A DNA stretch of 12,931 nucleotides from JADMII01 sp036278595 (GTDB lineage Bacteria; Chloroflexota; Dehalococcoidia; DSTF01; JACRBR01), in contig DASUKS010000089.1 of the NCBI GenBank assembly GCA_036278595.1, forward strand, positions 1-12,931, read 5' to 3'. Positions 1 to 6,900 of this stretch are shown here, piece by piece (position 1 is the first letter of the stretch; every line of letters starts with the position of its first letter). Under the pieces are notes generated by a model. That model worked only from the letters and a program-made list of their open reading frames with translations, searched no databases and had not been told where the DNA came from. The position numbers were made by a program, and so were the translations under genes.

Positions 1-310
1 CGGGCCGGCGGAGCGGTTCGCTGTCGCAGGAACGACATTGCGCGCGGCCCAGCCGCACGCCCGACTCAGGCCGTAATGATCTGAGCTAACGGAGAGATTC
101 TTCGCTGCGCTCAGAATGACAGCGTGCTCCGCTCCAAACGATGGCGCTCGTCATCGCGATGAGTGCGCGGCGCGAGTTCGCCGTCGTGGCCAGCTCATCG
201 CGGCGCGGCGGATACCGGTTCGTCGATCATAACGTCCTCCGTCATATCCCTTATGGCAGACGCGTGCGTGCGCGCCGGCGGCGGACCTTGACGGGTGCGC
301 GATGCTGCGG
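1..310. other. Upstream region without a convincing gene
   Basis: I see no gene that can be supported here. Plus-strand frames are open from base 1 to in-frame stops at about 75-87, so the end of an upstream gene could be present, but about 25 residues are too few to recognise. Short reading frames further in (for example from 141) have arginine/serine-rich translations and no ribosome binding site. The stretch holds the REP-like element at 94-121 and leads into the promoter of the next gene. Confidence 0.4.
94..121. repeat. REP-like intergenic palindromic element
   Basis: An imperfect palindrome with arms ATTCT (97-101) and AGAAT (113-117) around a GC-rich centre (CGCTGCGC, 103-110). Its composition differs from the flanks. 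I recall very similar elements scattered between genes in many environmental bacterial genomes. That is memory, not a search, and only one copy is visible in this window. Confidence 0.45.
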
Positions 311-336
311 TTGCCGCACAGTCACCGTGCTATCAT
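311..336 (+). promoter_or_regulatory. Candidate promoter of the acidic-tailed protein gene
   Basis: An extended -10 (TGC followed by TATCAT, 328-336) lies after TTGCCG (311-316). The spacer is only 14 nt, so the TGn extension may matter more than the -35. Transcription would start near 343, leaving a leader of about 27 nt that carries the AAGGAGG ribosome binding site at 357-363. Confidence 0.4.
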
Positions 337-369
337 GGATCTGGCCGTCACGGTCGAAGGAGGGTCACT

Positions 370-903
370 CTGGACGCTGACTACCGCATCGACGTCTCTG
401 AGGTAAACCGCAACATCGATGTCGCCGAGGTCGTAGCGCTGTACTTCCCAATGCTGCGCAAGACGCTGCTGATGGACGTGCGGACGAACGATGTCGATGG
501 TCCGCTGATCCGCGTCGTACCCATGGCGAAGACGCCGGAAGAGCGATTCCAATCGCTGCTGAAGATGCGGCCGCGCTTCGGCAAGCCGGACAGCATCACG
601 CTGATCCCCTGGCCCAAGTTCGTGCGCAGTCTGGCCGAGTTGGGCATCTGGGACCATATCGTCCGTCGCTACGCCGAGCTCGGCTCCCCGGAGATGGTGC
701 GCGAGTGCGAGCGCTGCTACGCCCAACTGGCGAAGTACGAGGGGGACGAGGTCCGCAACGCGATTACGGGCGAGAACTACGAGACAATCTGGGGCACGCG
801 GGGCATCGCCGAGTCTGATGAGCCGGTCGACGAGCTCGAAGAGGACGACGACGATGAGGACGACGACGACCTGGAGAGCGACCTGCTGGACGAGAACGAC
901 TAG
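370..903 (+). CDS. Conserved hypothetical protein with acidic C-terminal tail
   Basis: Encodes about 177 residues of unknown function. A globular, predominantly helical part (about residues 10-147) contains W81, a CERC pair near residues 113-116 and no signal peptide or membrane helix. The tail from about residue 149 is almost only Asp and Glu. The start is chosen at CTG 370 because a perfect AAGGAGG (357-363) lies 6 nt upstream. The only longer in-frame start, GTG 295, has no ribosome binding site and lies upstream of the likely promoter. The gene stands alone, with its own promoter and a strong terminator 28 nt after the stop. The acidic tail could bind basic proteins or cations, or mimic DNA; nothing in the sequence decides this. 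The reading frame is secure, the start less so. Confidence 0.75.
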   Translation: MDADYRIDVSEVNRNIDVAEVVALYFPMLRKTLLMDVRTNDVDGPLIRVVPMAKTPEERFQSLLKMRPRFGKPDSITLIPWPKFVRSLAELGIWDHIVRRYAELGSPEMVRECERCYAQLAKYEGDEVRNAITGENYETIWGTRGIAESDEPVDELEEDDDDEDDDDLESDLLDEND

Positions 904-930
904 CTAACTCGACCCGATGCGATTGAAGAA

Positions 931-958
931 CGCCCGGAGCCACGGCTTCGGGCGTTTT
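931..958 (+). terminator. Rho-independent terminator
   Basis: Inverted arms CGCCCGGAGC and GCTTCGGGCG (one G-T wobble) close on a four-base loop at 931-954 and are followed directly by TTTT. It ends the transcript of the acidic-tailed protein gene. Confidence 0.85.
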
Positions 959-997
959 CGTTGGGCTTCCCGGGACGGGCCCGGGCCGCCCATGCGA

Positions 998-1003
998 TAG
1001 AAT
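998..1003 (+). promoter_or_regulatory. Candidate -10 box of the membrane protein operon
   Basis: TAGAAT lies 24 nt before the ATG at 1028, downstream of the previous terminator, and no -35 is recognisable at the usual distance. A strong GGGGAGG ribosome binding site at 1016-1022 follows, so this would be a short leadered mRNA. Confidence 0.35.
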
Positions 1004-1027
1004 CCGCACGAATCCGGGGAGGTTGCG

Positions 1028-1435
1028 ATGACGGTCCGGCAGCAGATCGGCCGCCCGAACGCGGCGTCGCAGGCGCGGCTCCAGCTCGTGCTGGTGCTGC
1101 TGGCCGCCTGGGATCTGTTGGCCTTCCTCCTCGAGCTCGGGCAGACGAGCCTGCTGAAGGTCGGCAGCATCGACGGCGCGCTCGGCGGCCGTTCGGTGAG
1201 CGGCGCCGTCGTCGTGCTGGCGATCGCCTACCTGTACGCCGCGCGCAACCCGATCCGCTACCGGATCGTCCTCTGGCTCGCGACGCTCGAGCAGTTCATC
1301 GCGCTCTTCGCGACGGCGTTCCACTGGGCGCGGGGCACCATCGGCGCCGGGCAGGCGGTGATACCCATCCTGGTGGCGGCGATCTTCCTTATGCTGCTGA
1401 TGATGTACATGCCGAAGCAGGCGGGCGAGTATTGA
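1028..1435 (+). CDS. Small four-helix integral membrane protein
   Basis: Encodes 135 residues of unknown function. Four hydrophobic segments are visible at about residues 17-37, 57-71, 80-99 and 107-128. Short basic links such as ARNPIRYR between the second and third suggest a compact inner-membrane bundle. There is no cleavable signal peptide and no catalytic motif. The ATG at 1028 is well supported by GGAGG 5 nt upstream. It is the first gene of a three-gene run of small membrane proteins, and its stop overlaps the probable TTG start of the next gene (TTGA at 1432-1435), which points to translational coupling. Confidence 0.8.
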   Translation: MTVRQQIGRPNAASQARLQLVLVLLAAWDLLAFLLELGQTSLLKVGSIDGALGGRSVSGAVVVLAIAYLYAARNPIRYRIVLWLATLEQFIALFATAFHWARGTIGAGQAVIPILVAAIFLMLLMMYMPKQAGEY

Positions 1436-2037
1436 GCGCACGCGCGGGTCCGCCACCGCCGCCACCGACGCCGCAGGAAGAGACGCAGCCCGATAACGCC
1501 ATCGCGGTGATCAGCGCGTACGGCGCTTTCCGCCTGCTGATGGTGCTGCTGGCGCTGTGGACGTTCTTTGCCGGCTTCTCACTGCTGACGCAGGGCGTCG
1601 GCGCGTTGTCGTTCGGCGGCGGCGCGGCGCCCGAGCGCGTGGTCGGCGCGTACATGCTGGTCATCGCGCCGATCTACGGCCTGCTCGCGTGGCGGCGCGA
1701 CCAGTACCGCAACCTGCTCTGGGTACCGTACGCGGCGCAACTGGCGATCGTGGTCCCGACGTTCTACGACCTGACGATCAGCCGTGACGGAAGCTGGGGT
1801 GACAGCGCGCTGATCTTCGTCGTCTCGCTGATCTTCCTGGCGCTCCTGGTCTATCTCTGGTGGAGCAGCCACCCGCTCGATCACTTCCTCGGCGGCGGCG
1901 ATGATGACGGCGATGATGAAGATTGGGACGAGGACGAAGCCGACGTCGAAGGCATCGACGATGAGCTCGACGCGGACGGCGACGAGGACGAGGAGCAGGG
2001 GCCCGAGCACCGGCGGATCATTCGCCCGCGGGCCTGA
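1432..2037 (+). CDS. Membrane protein with long acidic C-terminal tail
   Basis: Encodes about 201 residues of unknown function. A short proline-rich N-terminus (about residues 7-15) precedes four hydrophobic helices at about residues 28-50, 67-85, 95-115 and 124-146. A cytoplasm-style tail from about residue 154 is dominated by Asp and Glu. The TTG at 1432 is taken as the start because it overlaps the upstream stop as TTGA and the frame turns protein-like exactly there. The frame is open upstream to 961, but that part translates to arginine/alanine noise antiparallel in character to the real upstream gene. An internal ATG at about 1540 is possible but would cut into the first helix. It resembles the upstream gene in size and helix number, so the two may form a hetero-complex. 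This is inference. Confidence 0.75.
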   Translation: MSARAGPPPPPPTPQEETQPDNAIAVISAYGAFRLLMVLLALWTFFAGFSLLTQGVGALSFGGGAAPERVVGAYMLVIAPIYGLLAWRRDQYRNLLWVPYAAQLAIVVPTFYDLTISRDGSWGDSALIFVVSLIFLALLVYLWWSSHPLDHFLGGGDDDGDDEDWDEDEADVEGIDDELDADGDEDEEQGPEHRRIIRPRA

Positions 2038-2087
2038 CGCGCGCTTCGGGTAATTGGCCACGGCCGCCGCCTGTTCGACACTCGGGT

Positions 2088-2540
2088 ATGCGCTTCCCGC
2101 TGGACCGCCGGTCGCTTGCGATCATCCAGGGCAGCTACTTCGTGCTCACCGGCGCGTGGCCGCTCATCCACCGGCGTAGCTTCGAGAAGGTCACCGGGCG
2201 GAAGCAGGACTTCTGGCTGGTGAACACGGTCGGCGTGCTCGTCGCGGTGATGGGCGGCGTGATGGTCGTCGCCGGCGTGCGCGAGCGCGTATCGCCGGAG
2301 ATCCAGCTGCTGGGGCAGGGGAGCGCCGCCGGGTTCGCGATCATCGACAGTTACTACGTGCAGCGGGGAAGGATCTCGCCCGTGTACCTGCTCGATGCGT
2401 TCGCGGAGGTGGCGCTGCTCGCCGGGTGGGCGGTGCTGCCCGATCCCGCCCCGCCGGAGGGGACCGGCCGCTTCGGGAGGCGGTTCAGACGGAACCGCGC
2501 AGCCCCAGCGCGTCGGCGTTTTGCTTCAATGCCTCGATGA
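2088..2540 (+). CDS. Conserved small membrane protein
   Basis: Encodes 150 residues with about four hydrophobic stretches near residues 9-27, 43-64, 75-90 and 98-117. The first loop carries a patterned FEKVTGRKQDFWLVNTVG stretch. I recall similar IQG-Y-...-TG-WPL-...-F--VTG-K-D-WLV proteins in actinobacteria and proteobacteria as uncharacterised membrane proteins; this was not searched. No strong ribosome binding site precedes ATG 2088, so expression probably depends on read-through from the upstream pair 50 nt away. The arginine-rich C-terminal 35 residues overlap the end of the convergent HD-domain gene by 56 bases, so the tail is coded on both strands. Confidence 0.75.
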   Translation: MRFPLDRRSLAIIQGSYFVLTGAWPLIHRRSFEKVTGRKQDFWLVNTVGVLVAVMGGVMVVAGVRERVSPEIQLLGQGSAAGFAIIDSYYVQRGRISPVYLLDAFAEVALLAGWAVLPDPAPPEGTGRFGRRFRRNRAAPARRRFASMPR

Positions 2541-3048
2541 CCTCGCCGATCATGGCGTCGAGCTCGACGCCGAGCTGATCGGCGCCGTTGACGATGTCAT
2601 CGCGGTTCACCTGGCGCGCGAACGCCTTGTCCTTCATCTTCTTGCGCACGGACGAAGGCTCGACTTCGAAGATGCTCTTGTTCGGGCGCACGAGAGCGAC
2701 AGCGGTGACGAAGCCGGTCAGTTCGTCGGCGGCGAACAGGGTCTTCGCCATCGGCGTCTCGCGCGGGACGCCGCTGTACTCGGCGTGGCCCATGATCGCG
2801 GTCGTGACGTCGTCCGGGTAGCCGCGCTCTTTGAGAATCTTGTTGCCCTCGAACGGGTGCCCTTCAGCGGTGGGCCAGCGCTCGTAGTCGAAGTCGTGCA
2901 GGAGGCCGGTGATGCCCCAGGTCTCCTCGTCCCCGCCGTGCTTGCGCGCGAAATGGCGCATCACCGTCTCGACCGCGAGGCCGTGCTTACGCAGACCTTC
3001 CATCTCCGTGTACTCGCAGAGCAATTCCCACGCCGCGTCGCGGTCCAT
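2485..3048 (-). CDS. HD-domain (HDIG-like) metal-dependent phosphohydrolase
   Basis: Encodes 187 residues forming a single HD domain. Likely metal ligands are H22 (KHGLAVE), H51-D52 (GLLHDFDYERWP), H88 (MGHAEYSG) and D108 (FAADELTG), in the family order H...HD...H...D. HD proteins hydrolyse phosphomonoesters or phosphodiesters, often nucleotides; the substrate here is unknown. The start is the second of two adjacent ATGs (3048), because GGAGG (3054-3058 on the complement) sits 5 nt upstream of it and only 2 nt from the first. A longer in-frame start at 3087 lies at the -10 box and would be upstream of transcription. Its 3' end overlaps the convergent membrane protein gene. It is probably cytoplasmic, with no signal peptide. 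Confidence 0.88.
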   Translation of the reverse strand: MDRDAAWELLCEYTEMEGLRKHGLAVETVMRHFARKHGGDEETWGITGLLHDFDYERWPTAEGHPFEGNKILKERGYPDDVTTAIMGHAEYSGVPRETPMAKTLFAADELTGFVTAVALVRPNKSIFEVEPSSVRKKMKDKAFARQVNRDDIVNGADQLGVELDAMIGEVIEALKQNADALGLRGSV

Positions 3049-3080
3049 CATCACCTCCCCGTGCGCGAGCCGATGCGCAA

Positions 3081-3089
3081 GTATCATAC
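3081..3089. promoter_or_regulatory. Symmetric divergent -10 element
   Basis: GTATCATAC is palindromic around its central base. On the plus strand it reads TATCAT (3082-3087), ending 7 nt before the ATG at 3095. On the minus strand it reads TATGAT (3088-3083), giving a leader of about 28 nt with a ribosome binding site for the HD-domain gene. Neither direction has a good -35. One AT-rich element could thus serve both divergent genes. Confidence 0.5.
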
Positions 3090-3094
3090 GGCCG

Positions 3095-3349
3095 ATGGGG
3101 TACTACCACGAACCGCCGGAGGACCAACCGCCCGGCTGCCTCGATGTGCTAGCGCTGAGCCGCAGCATGCTGGGGATGGTGGGGCTGCTTCTCGCCGTCC
3201 TGCTCGTGGCCGGCGGGGACATCGTTGCGACATTCGTGCTGTTTGGCATCCACCCCGCGCTCGCGCTCATTACGATCATCCCGACCGTCGTCGCGATCTG
3301 GTTGTACGCGCGATGGGAGCGGCGGCACTTCCGGCCACCGGGCCTGTAG
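3095..3349 (+). CDS. Two-helix membrane microprotein (MGYYHEPP...PPGC)
   Basis: Encodes 84 residues of unknown function. The N-terminus is polar and proline-rich with a PPGCLD motif (about residues 12-17). Two hydrophobic helices follow at about residues 27-45 and 48-70, then a basic C-terminus (ARWERRHFRPPGL). The first ATG after the -10 box TATCAT is only 7 nt downstream and no ribosome binding site exists, so the mRNA is probably leaderless and starts at or beside the ATG. The frame is open further upstream (to 2909), but that part is the shadow of the HD-domain gene. I recall similar short PPGC membrane proteins from Chloroflexota, unverified. It ends 11 nt before a bidirectional terminator. 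Confidence 0.75.
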   Translation: MGYYHEPPEDQPPGCLDVLALSRSMLGMVGLLLAVLLVAGGDIVATFVLFGIHPALALITIIPTVVAIWLYARWERRHFRPPGL

Positions 3350-3359
3350 AGATAAAAGA

Positions 3360-3388
3360 GAAAGACCGCCGGGTTGGGGCGGTCTTTC
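3360..3388. terminator. Bidirectional rho-independent terminator
   Basis: An 11-bp perfect stem (GAAAGACCGCC with GGCGGTCTTTC) encloses a 7-base loop. Because the stem begins with A-rich and ends with T-rich sequence, and AAAAGAG precedes it, it can terminate both the plus-strand microprotein gene and the convergent tatA-like gene. Confidence 0.85.
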
Positions 3389-3409
3389 GTGCGTTCGTTC
3401 GCGCGGGTG

Positions 3410-3751
3410 CTACGCGACCGGAGTCGAGATGGCGTGCCCGCAGTTGGCGCAGAACTTGGCGGTGCCGGCGTTCTTCGTCCCGCACTCACCACAGAAGACG
3501 GTCGACTGCGCGGCGCTGAGGTCCGACCCGGCCTTCGTCGCGCCGTTCGCCACGGGCGCGTCGGTCGATGTCATGACCGTGGTCTCGTGCTCCTCCGGGT
3601 CCTTGGTGGCCTTGCGGAATTCGCGGATGCTCTTGCCGACGGCGCCGCCGACGTCCGGCAACCGTCCGACGCCGAAGATCAGCACGACGATCACGAGAAC
3701 GATGATGAGCTCCGGCGCTCCGAGTGGACCGAGACCTGCGAGCAGTGGCAC
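3410..3751 (-). CDS. tatA: TatA/TatE-family protein with C-terminal zinc ribbon
   Basis: Encodes 113 residues. TatA subunits form the pore-like element of the twin-arginine translocase, which exports folded proteins. Residues 12-28 form the single membrane helix (PELIIVLVIVVLIFG), followed by the family hinge FGVGRLP (26-32) and an amphipathic helix (33-50, GGAVGKSIREFRKATKD). A linker leads to an extra C-terminal module with C87, C90, C101 and C104 (CxxC-x10-CxxC), a rubredoxin-type zinc ribbon not present in classical TatA. The start is GTG 3751, with GGAGGG 7 nt upstream. No tatC or tatB is adjacent. TatA versus TatE cannot be told apart from sequence alone. The ribbon may recruit a partner or sense metal or redox state; that part is inference. 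Confidence 0.88.
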   Translation of the reverse strand: MPLLAGLGPLGAPELIIVLVIVVLIFGVGRLPDVGGAVGKSIREFRKATKDPEEHETTVMTSTDAPVANGATKAGSDLSAAQSTVFCGECGTKNAGTAKFCANCGHAISTPVA

Positions 3752-3778
3752 GTTTGCGCCCTCCGATAATGCTGATTC

Positions 3779-3808
3779 AGCCTAACAGGCGCCGCACAAG
3801 GGCAGCAA
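3779..3808 (-). promoter_or_regulatory. Possible promoter of the tatA-like gene
   Basis: On the minus strand TTGCTG (3808-3803), an 18-nt spacer and TAGGCT (3784-3779) precede the GTG start. Transcription would begin around 3772, leaving a leader of about 20 nt that contains GGAGGG. The -10 keeps only the first, second and last consensus bases. Confidence 0.3.
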
Positions 3809-3965
3809 GCAAGCGCAGATTCGAAAAGATGTGTTCCGGGCGAGCGTTGCCATGTGCGGGGCGAAGCGGCAGAGCGTGGGAGCGCGTCCGTGCGCGTGCG
3901 CGAGCTCTTGCCCCGCGAACGGCGGTGCCTGGCTGTCACGTACCCGTCAGTCCGAGGTGAATCCG

Positions 3966-3971
3966 TATAAT
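3966..3971 (+). promoter_or_regulatory. Consensus -10 box giving a probable leaderless mRNA
   Basis: A perfect TATAAT ends 7 nt before the ATG at 3979. No -35 is seen 15-19 nt upstream and no ribosome binding site lies before the ATG, so transcription likely begins at or next to the start codon of the giant regulator. Confidence 0.6.
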
Positions 3972-3978
3972 CGTGCGG

Positions 3979-6900
3979 ATGGAGCCTCCGCGCACGGCGA
4001 ACCGGATGCCCGAGACAGGCGGCGTGGCCGCCTCGAAGCTCGTACCGCCACGCCGCCGCGAGGACATCGTCCGCCGCGCCCGCCTCAACTCGATCATCGA
4101 TAGCGCGATCGGCACGAAGGGGACGCTGATCGCGGCGCCTGCCGGCTATGGCAAGACGACGCTCGCCGTCGACTGGCTGCAGACGGCGGACTTCCGGCCG
4201 ATCTGGCTGTCGCTCGATGACTGGGATGCGGCGCTGCCCGTGTTCACGCGCGCGCTCGGGGCCGCGATCGAGCGCGGTGCCGGCGCCGCGCCGCCGCTGG
4301 GTGACGAGCGGTTCTGGCAGCCGCGCAGCATCGCGACGGCGCTGATCAACCACCTCGCGGCGCAGGACGATTACCTGGTGCTTGTGCTCGACGACGTGCA
4401 CGTCGTGCAGGACTCCGAGCCGGTCATGCAGCTGCTCGGCATCCTGCTCGAACGCGCGCCCGAGAACCTGCACGTCATCATGACGTCGCGCACGCGGCCG
4501 CCCGTGCCGCCGCTCTCGCGCCTGATCGCGCGCCGCGACGTCACGACGATCGGCACGGAGGACCTGGCGTTCACGTCGCGCGAGATCCGCGAGCTGCTCG
4601 CGTCGCTCAGGCGCACGGTATCGGACGACGAAGCGGAGATGCTCTTCGAGCGCACGGAGGGTTGGGCGGCGGCGCTGGTGCTCGGGATCAGCGGCGGCAT
4701 GCCGTCCGGCGCCGAAGGCGCCACGCACCCCGGGTCGAACGTCGGGCTGTCGCTCGCGGAGTACGTGCAGGGCGAGGCGCTCTCGACGCTGACGCCGGAG
4801 CTGCGCGCATTCCTTCGGTCCGTGTCGCTGCTGCCACTCTGGACGGCGGCGCTGTGCGACGACGTGACCGCTCGCGGGGACGCCGAGCAGCGGCTGAAGG
4901 AAGCGGCGTCGCGGCTGCTGTTCGTGTCGCAGCAGAGCGACGACCCGCCCGCGTACCGCTGTCATCCGCTCATGCGCGCGCTGCTGATGCAGCAGTTCCG
5001 CGAGGAGGATGCGGCGGCCTACGCGCGCGCCGGTCGCAACTCTGCGGACGCGCTGATGCGCTTCGGCATGCTCAACGAGGCCGCGGATCTGCTCTTCGAG
5101 CTGGAAGCGTGGGACGAGGCCGGCGACCTGCTCGAAGCGATTGCGCCGCGCCTGATCCAGCAGGGTCAGGCCCACGGACTCGCGGACTGGATCGACCGCC
5201 TTCCGCGGGCGGCACAGGTCGCACGCCCGAGCCTCGAAGTGTGGCGTGCGCGCGCCGCCTACAAGCTGCAGGAGTTCGACGAGGCACTGAGGCTCATCGA
5301 GGACGCCGTGCGGGCGTTGCGCGAGCGCGGCGACACGCATGGCCTCGTGCAGGCGCTGTTCGTGCGCGGCGAGACGCAGCGCCGCAAGGGCTACTACGCC
5401 GAAGCGCTCACGACCTTCGGGGAGGCGCGCACGCTGCTCGAGTTCGACGAAGAGGAAGACCTGCACCTCGCGGGCGACGCGCTGCGCAACATCGGCGTGA
5501 CGCACACGATCCTCGGCGATCTCGACGCGGCGACCGACGAGCTCGAGGAGGCGCGGCGCGTGCTCGAGCAGGTCGGCGACCTGCAGGGCATCGGCAACAC
5601 CTGCGTCTCGCTGGGGCAGTGCTACGCGCGGCGCGGCGAGCCGCTACAGGCGCTGGCATCGCTGCAGCGCGCCCAGTCTGCCTTCGAGCGCGCCGGCAAC
5701 ACCTTCGACCTGGGCCTGACGCTGAACAACACCGGCATGCTGTACTACGAGCTGGGCGAGTACGAGCAGGCGCTGCAGGTGTACGACCGCGGCCTCCGGC
5801 TCGTACGCGGCGCCGGCGCCGCGGCGTACGAGACGACGATCCTCGCGGGCATCGCCGAGACCTACCGGCATATGGGGCGCTACGAGGAGAGCCTCACGGC
5901 GTATCACGAGCTCGACGCGCTGTTGCCGTCGTTGCAGGTGCCGTATCTCGTCGCCGCCATCACGGAGGGCCACGCGCTCGCGCTGCTGGCGAACGGCGAA
6001 GGCGAAGAGGCGGCGAGGCTGCTCCGTACCGTAGCGCCGAAGGCGGGCGACACGCCCGACCGCCAGGCGCAGCACGCGGTCGCGCTCGGGCAGCTCGCCC
6101 TCGCGCGCGGCGATGCGCCGGCGGCGCTGCGCCAGCTCGACGGCGCGCTCCGGCACCTCGAGACATCCGACGACAAGCATGGCACGGCGGTCGCCAGCTT
6201 CCTGCGTGCCCGCGCGCTGTACGACGGGCATCAGCCCCGCAAGGCGCTCTCCGAGCTCGAGCGCGTCGCCATGCTCTGCGACCAGCTCGGCTACCGGCGC
6301 TTCCTGCGTCCGTACGCCTCCCGCGCGCGTGAGTTGGTCGAGTACGCTCTCGTGCGCCACATCGCGGAGGGTCTGCTCACCGACCTCGCGTCGGAGGATC
6401 TCCGCAAGCGCGTTGCGCCGGCTGCGGGCGGGGCGCCACGGGCCGCGAGCGACATGATGCCGGCCGTACGCGCGTTCGCGTTCGGGCGCGGCGGCGTGCT
6501 GGTCGGCGAGCGGCAGGTGTCAGACCTGGAGTGGCGCAGCGAGAAGAGCAAGGAGATGTTTTTCTTCCTGCTGATGAAGGGCGAACCCGTCGGCAAGGAG
6601 GAGATCTTCGCCGCGCTGTGGCCCGACCTGCCGGAGTCGAAGTGCAACAGCAACTTCCATTCGAGTCTCTACCGGCTGCGGCGCGCGCTCTTCCACGAGT
6701 GCGTGATCCGCGAGGGCAGCGGCGCCTACGCCCTGAACCCGCGCGGCGCGTTCAGCTCCGACGTCGACGAGTTCCGCACGGCGATGCGGGAAGCCGACGC
6801 GACGCGCGATGACGCGACGCGGGGCGAGAAGCTCGATCAGGCGGTCTCGCTGTACAAGGGCGGGTTTCTATCGGCCACCTACAGCGAATGGGCGGAGCCG

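Noticed and set aside
335..406. A possible short upstream frame (ATG 335 to TAA 406) overlapping the CTG start
   Set aside because: Its ATG lies within the -10 box and would probably not be transcribed, and it has no ribosome binding site.
961..1431. The upstream extension of the acidic-tailed membrane protein frame
   Set aside because: It translates to R/A/G noise across the well-supported first membrane protein gene. The likely start is TTG 1432.
2395..3519. A 374-codon plus-strand frame over the HD-domain gene
   Set aside because: It is the antisense shadow of the HD-domain gene, running on through unrelated promoter and terminator sequence.
3691..5505. A 604-codon open frame on the minus strand opposite the giant regulator
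   Set aside because: It crosses the tatA-like gene start and the regulator promoter, has an R/A/E-rich low-information translation, and no ribosome binding site.
4662..6332. A 556-codon plus-strand frame within the regulator
   Set aside because: It is an arginine/alanine-rich out-of-frame shadow of the Walker/TPR protein.
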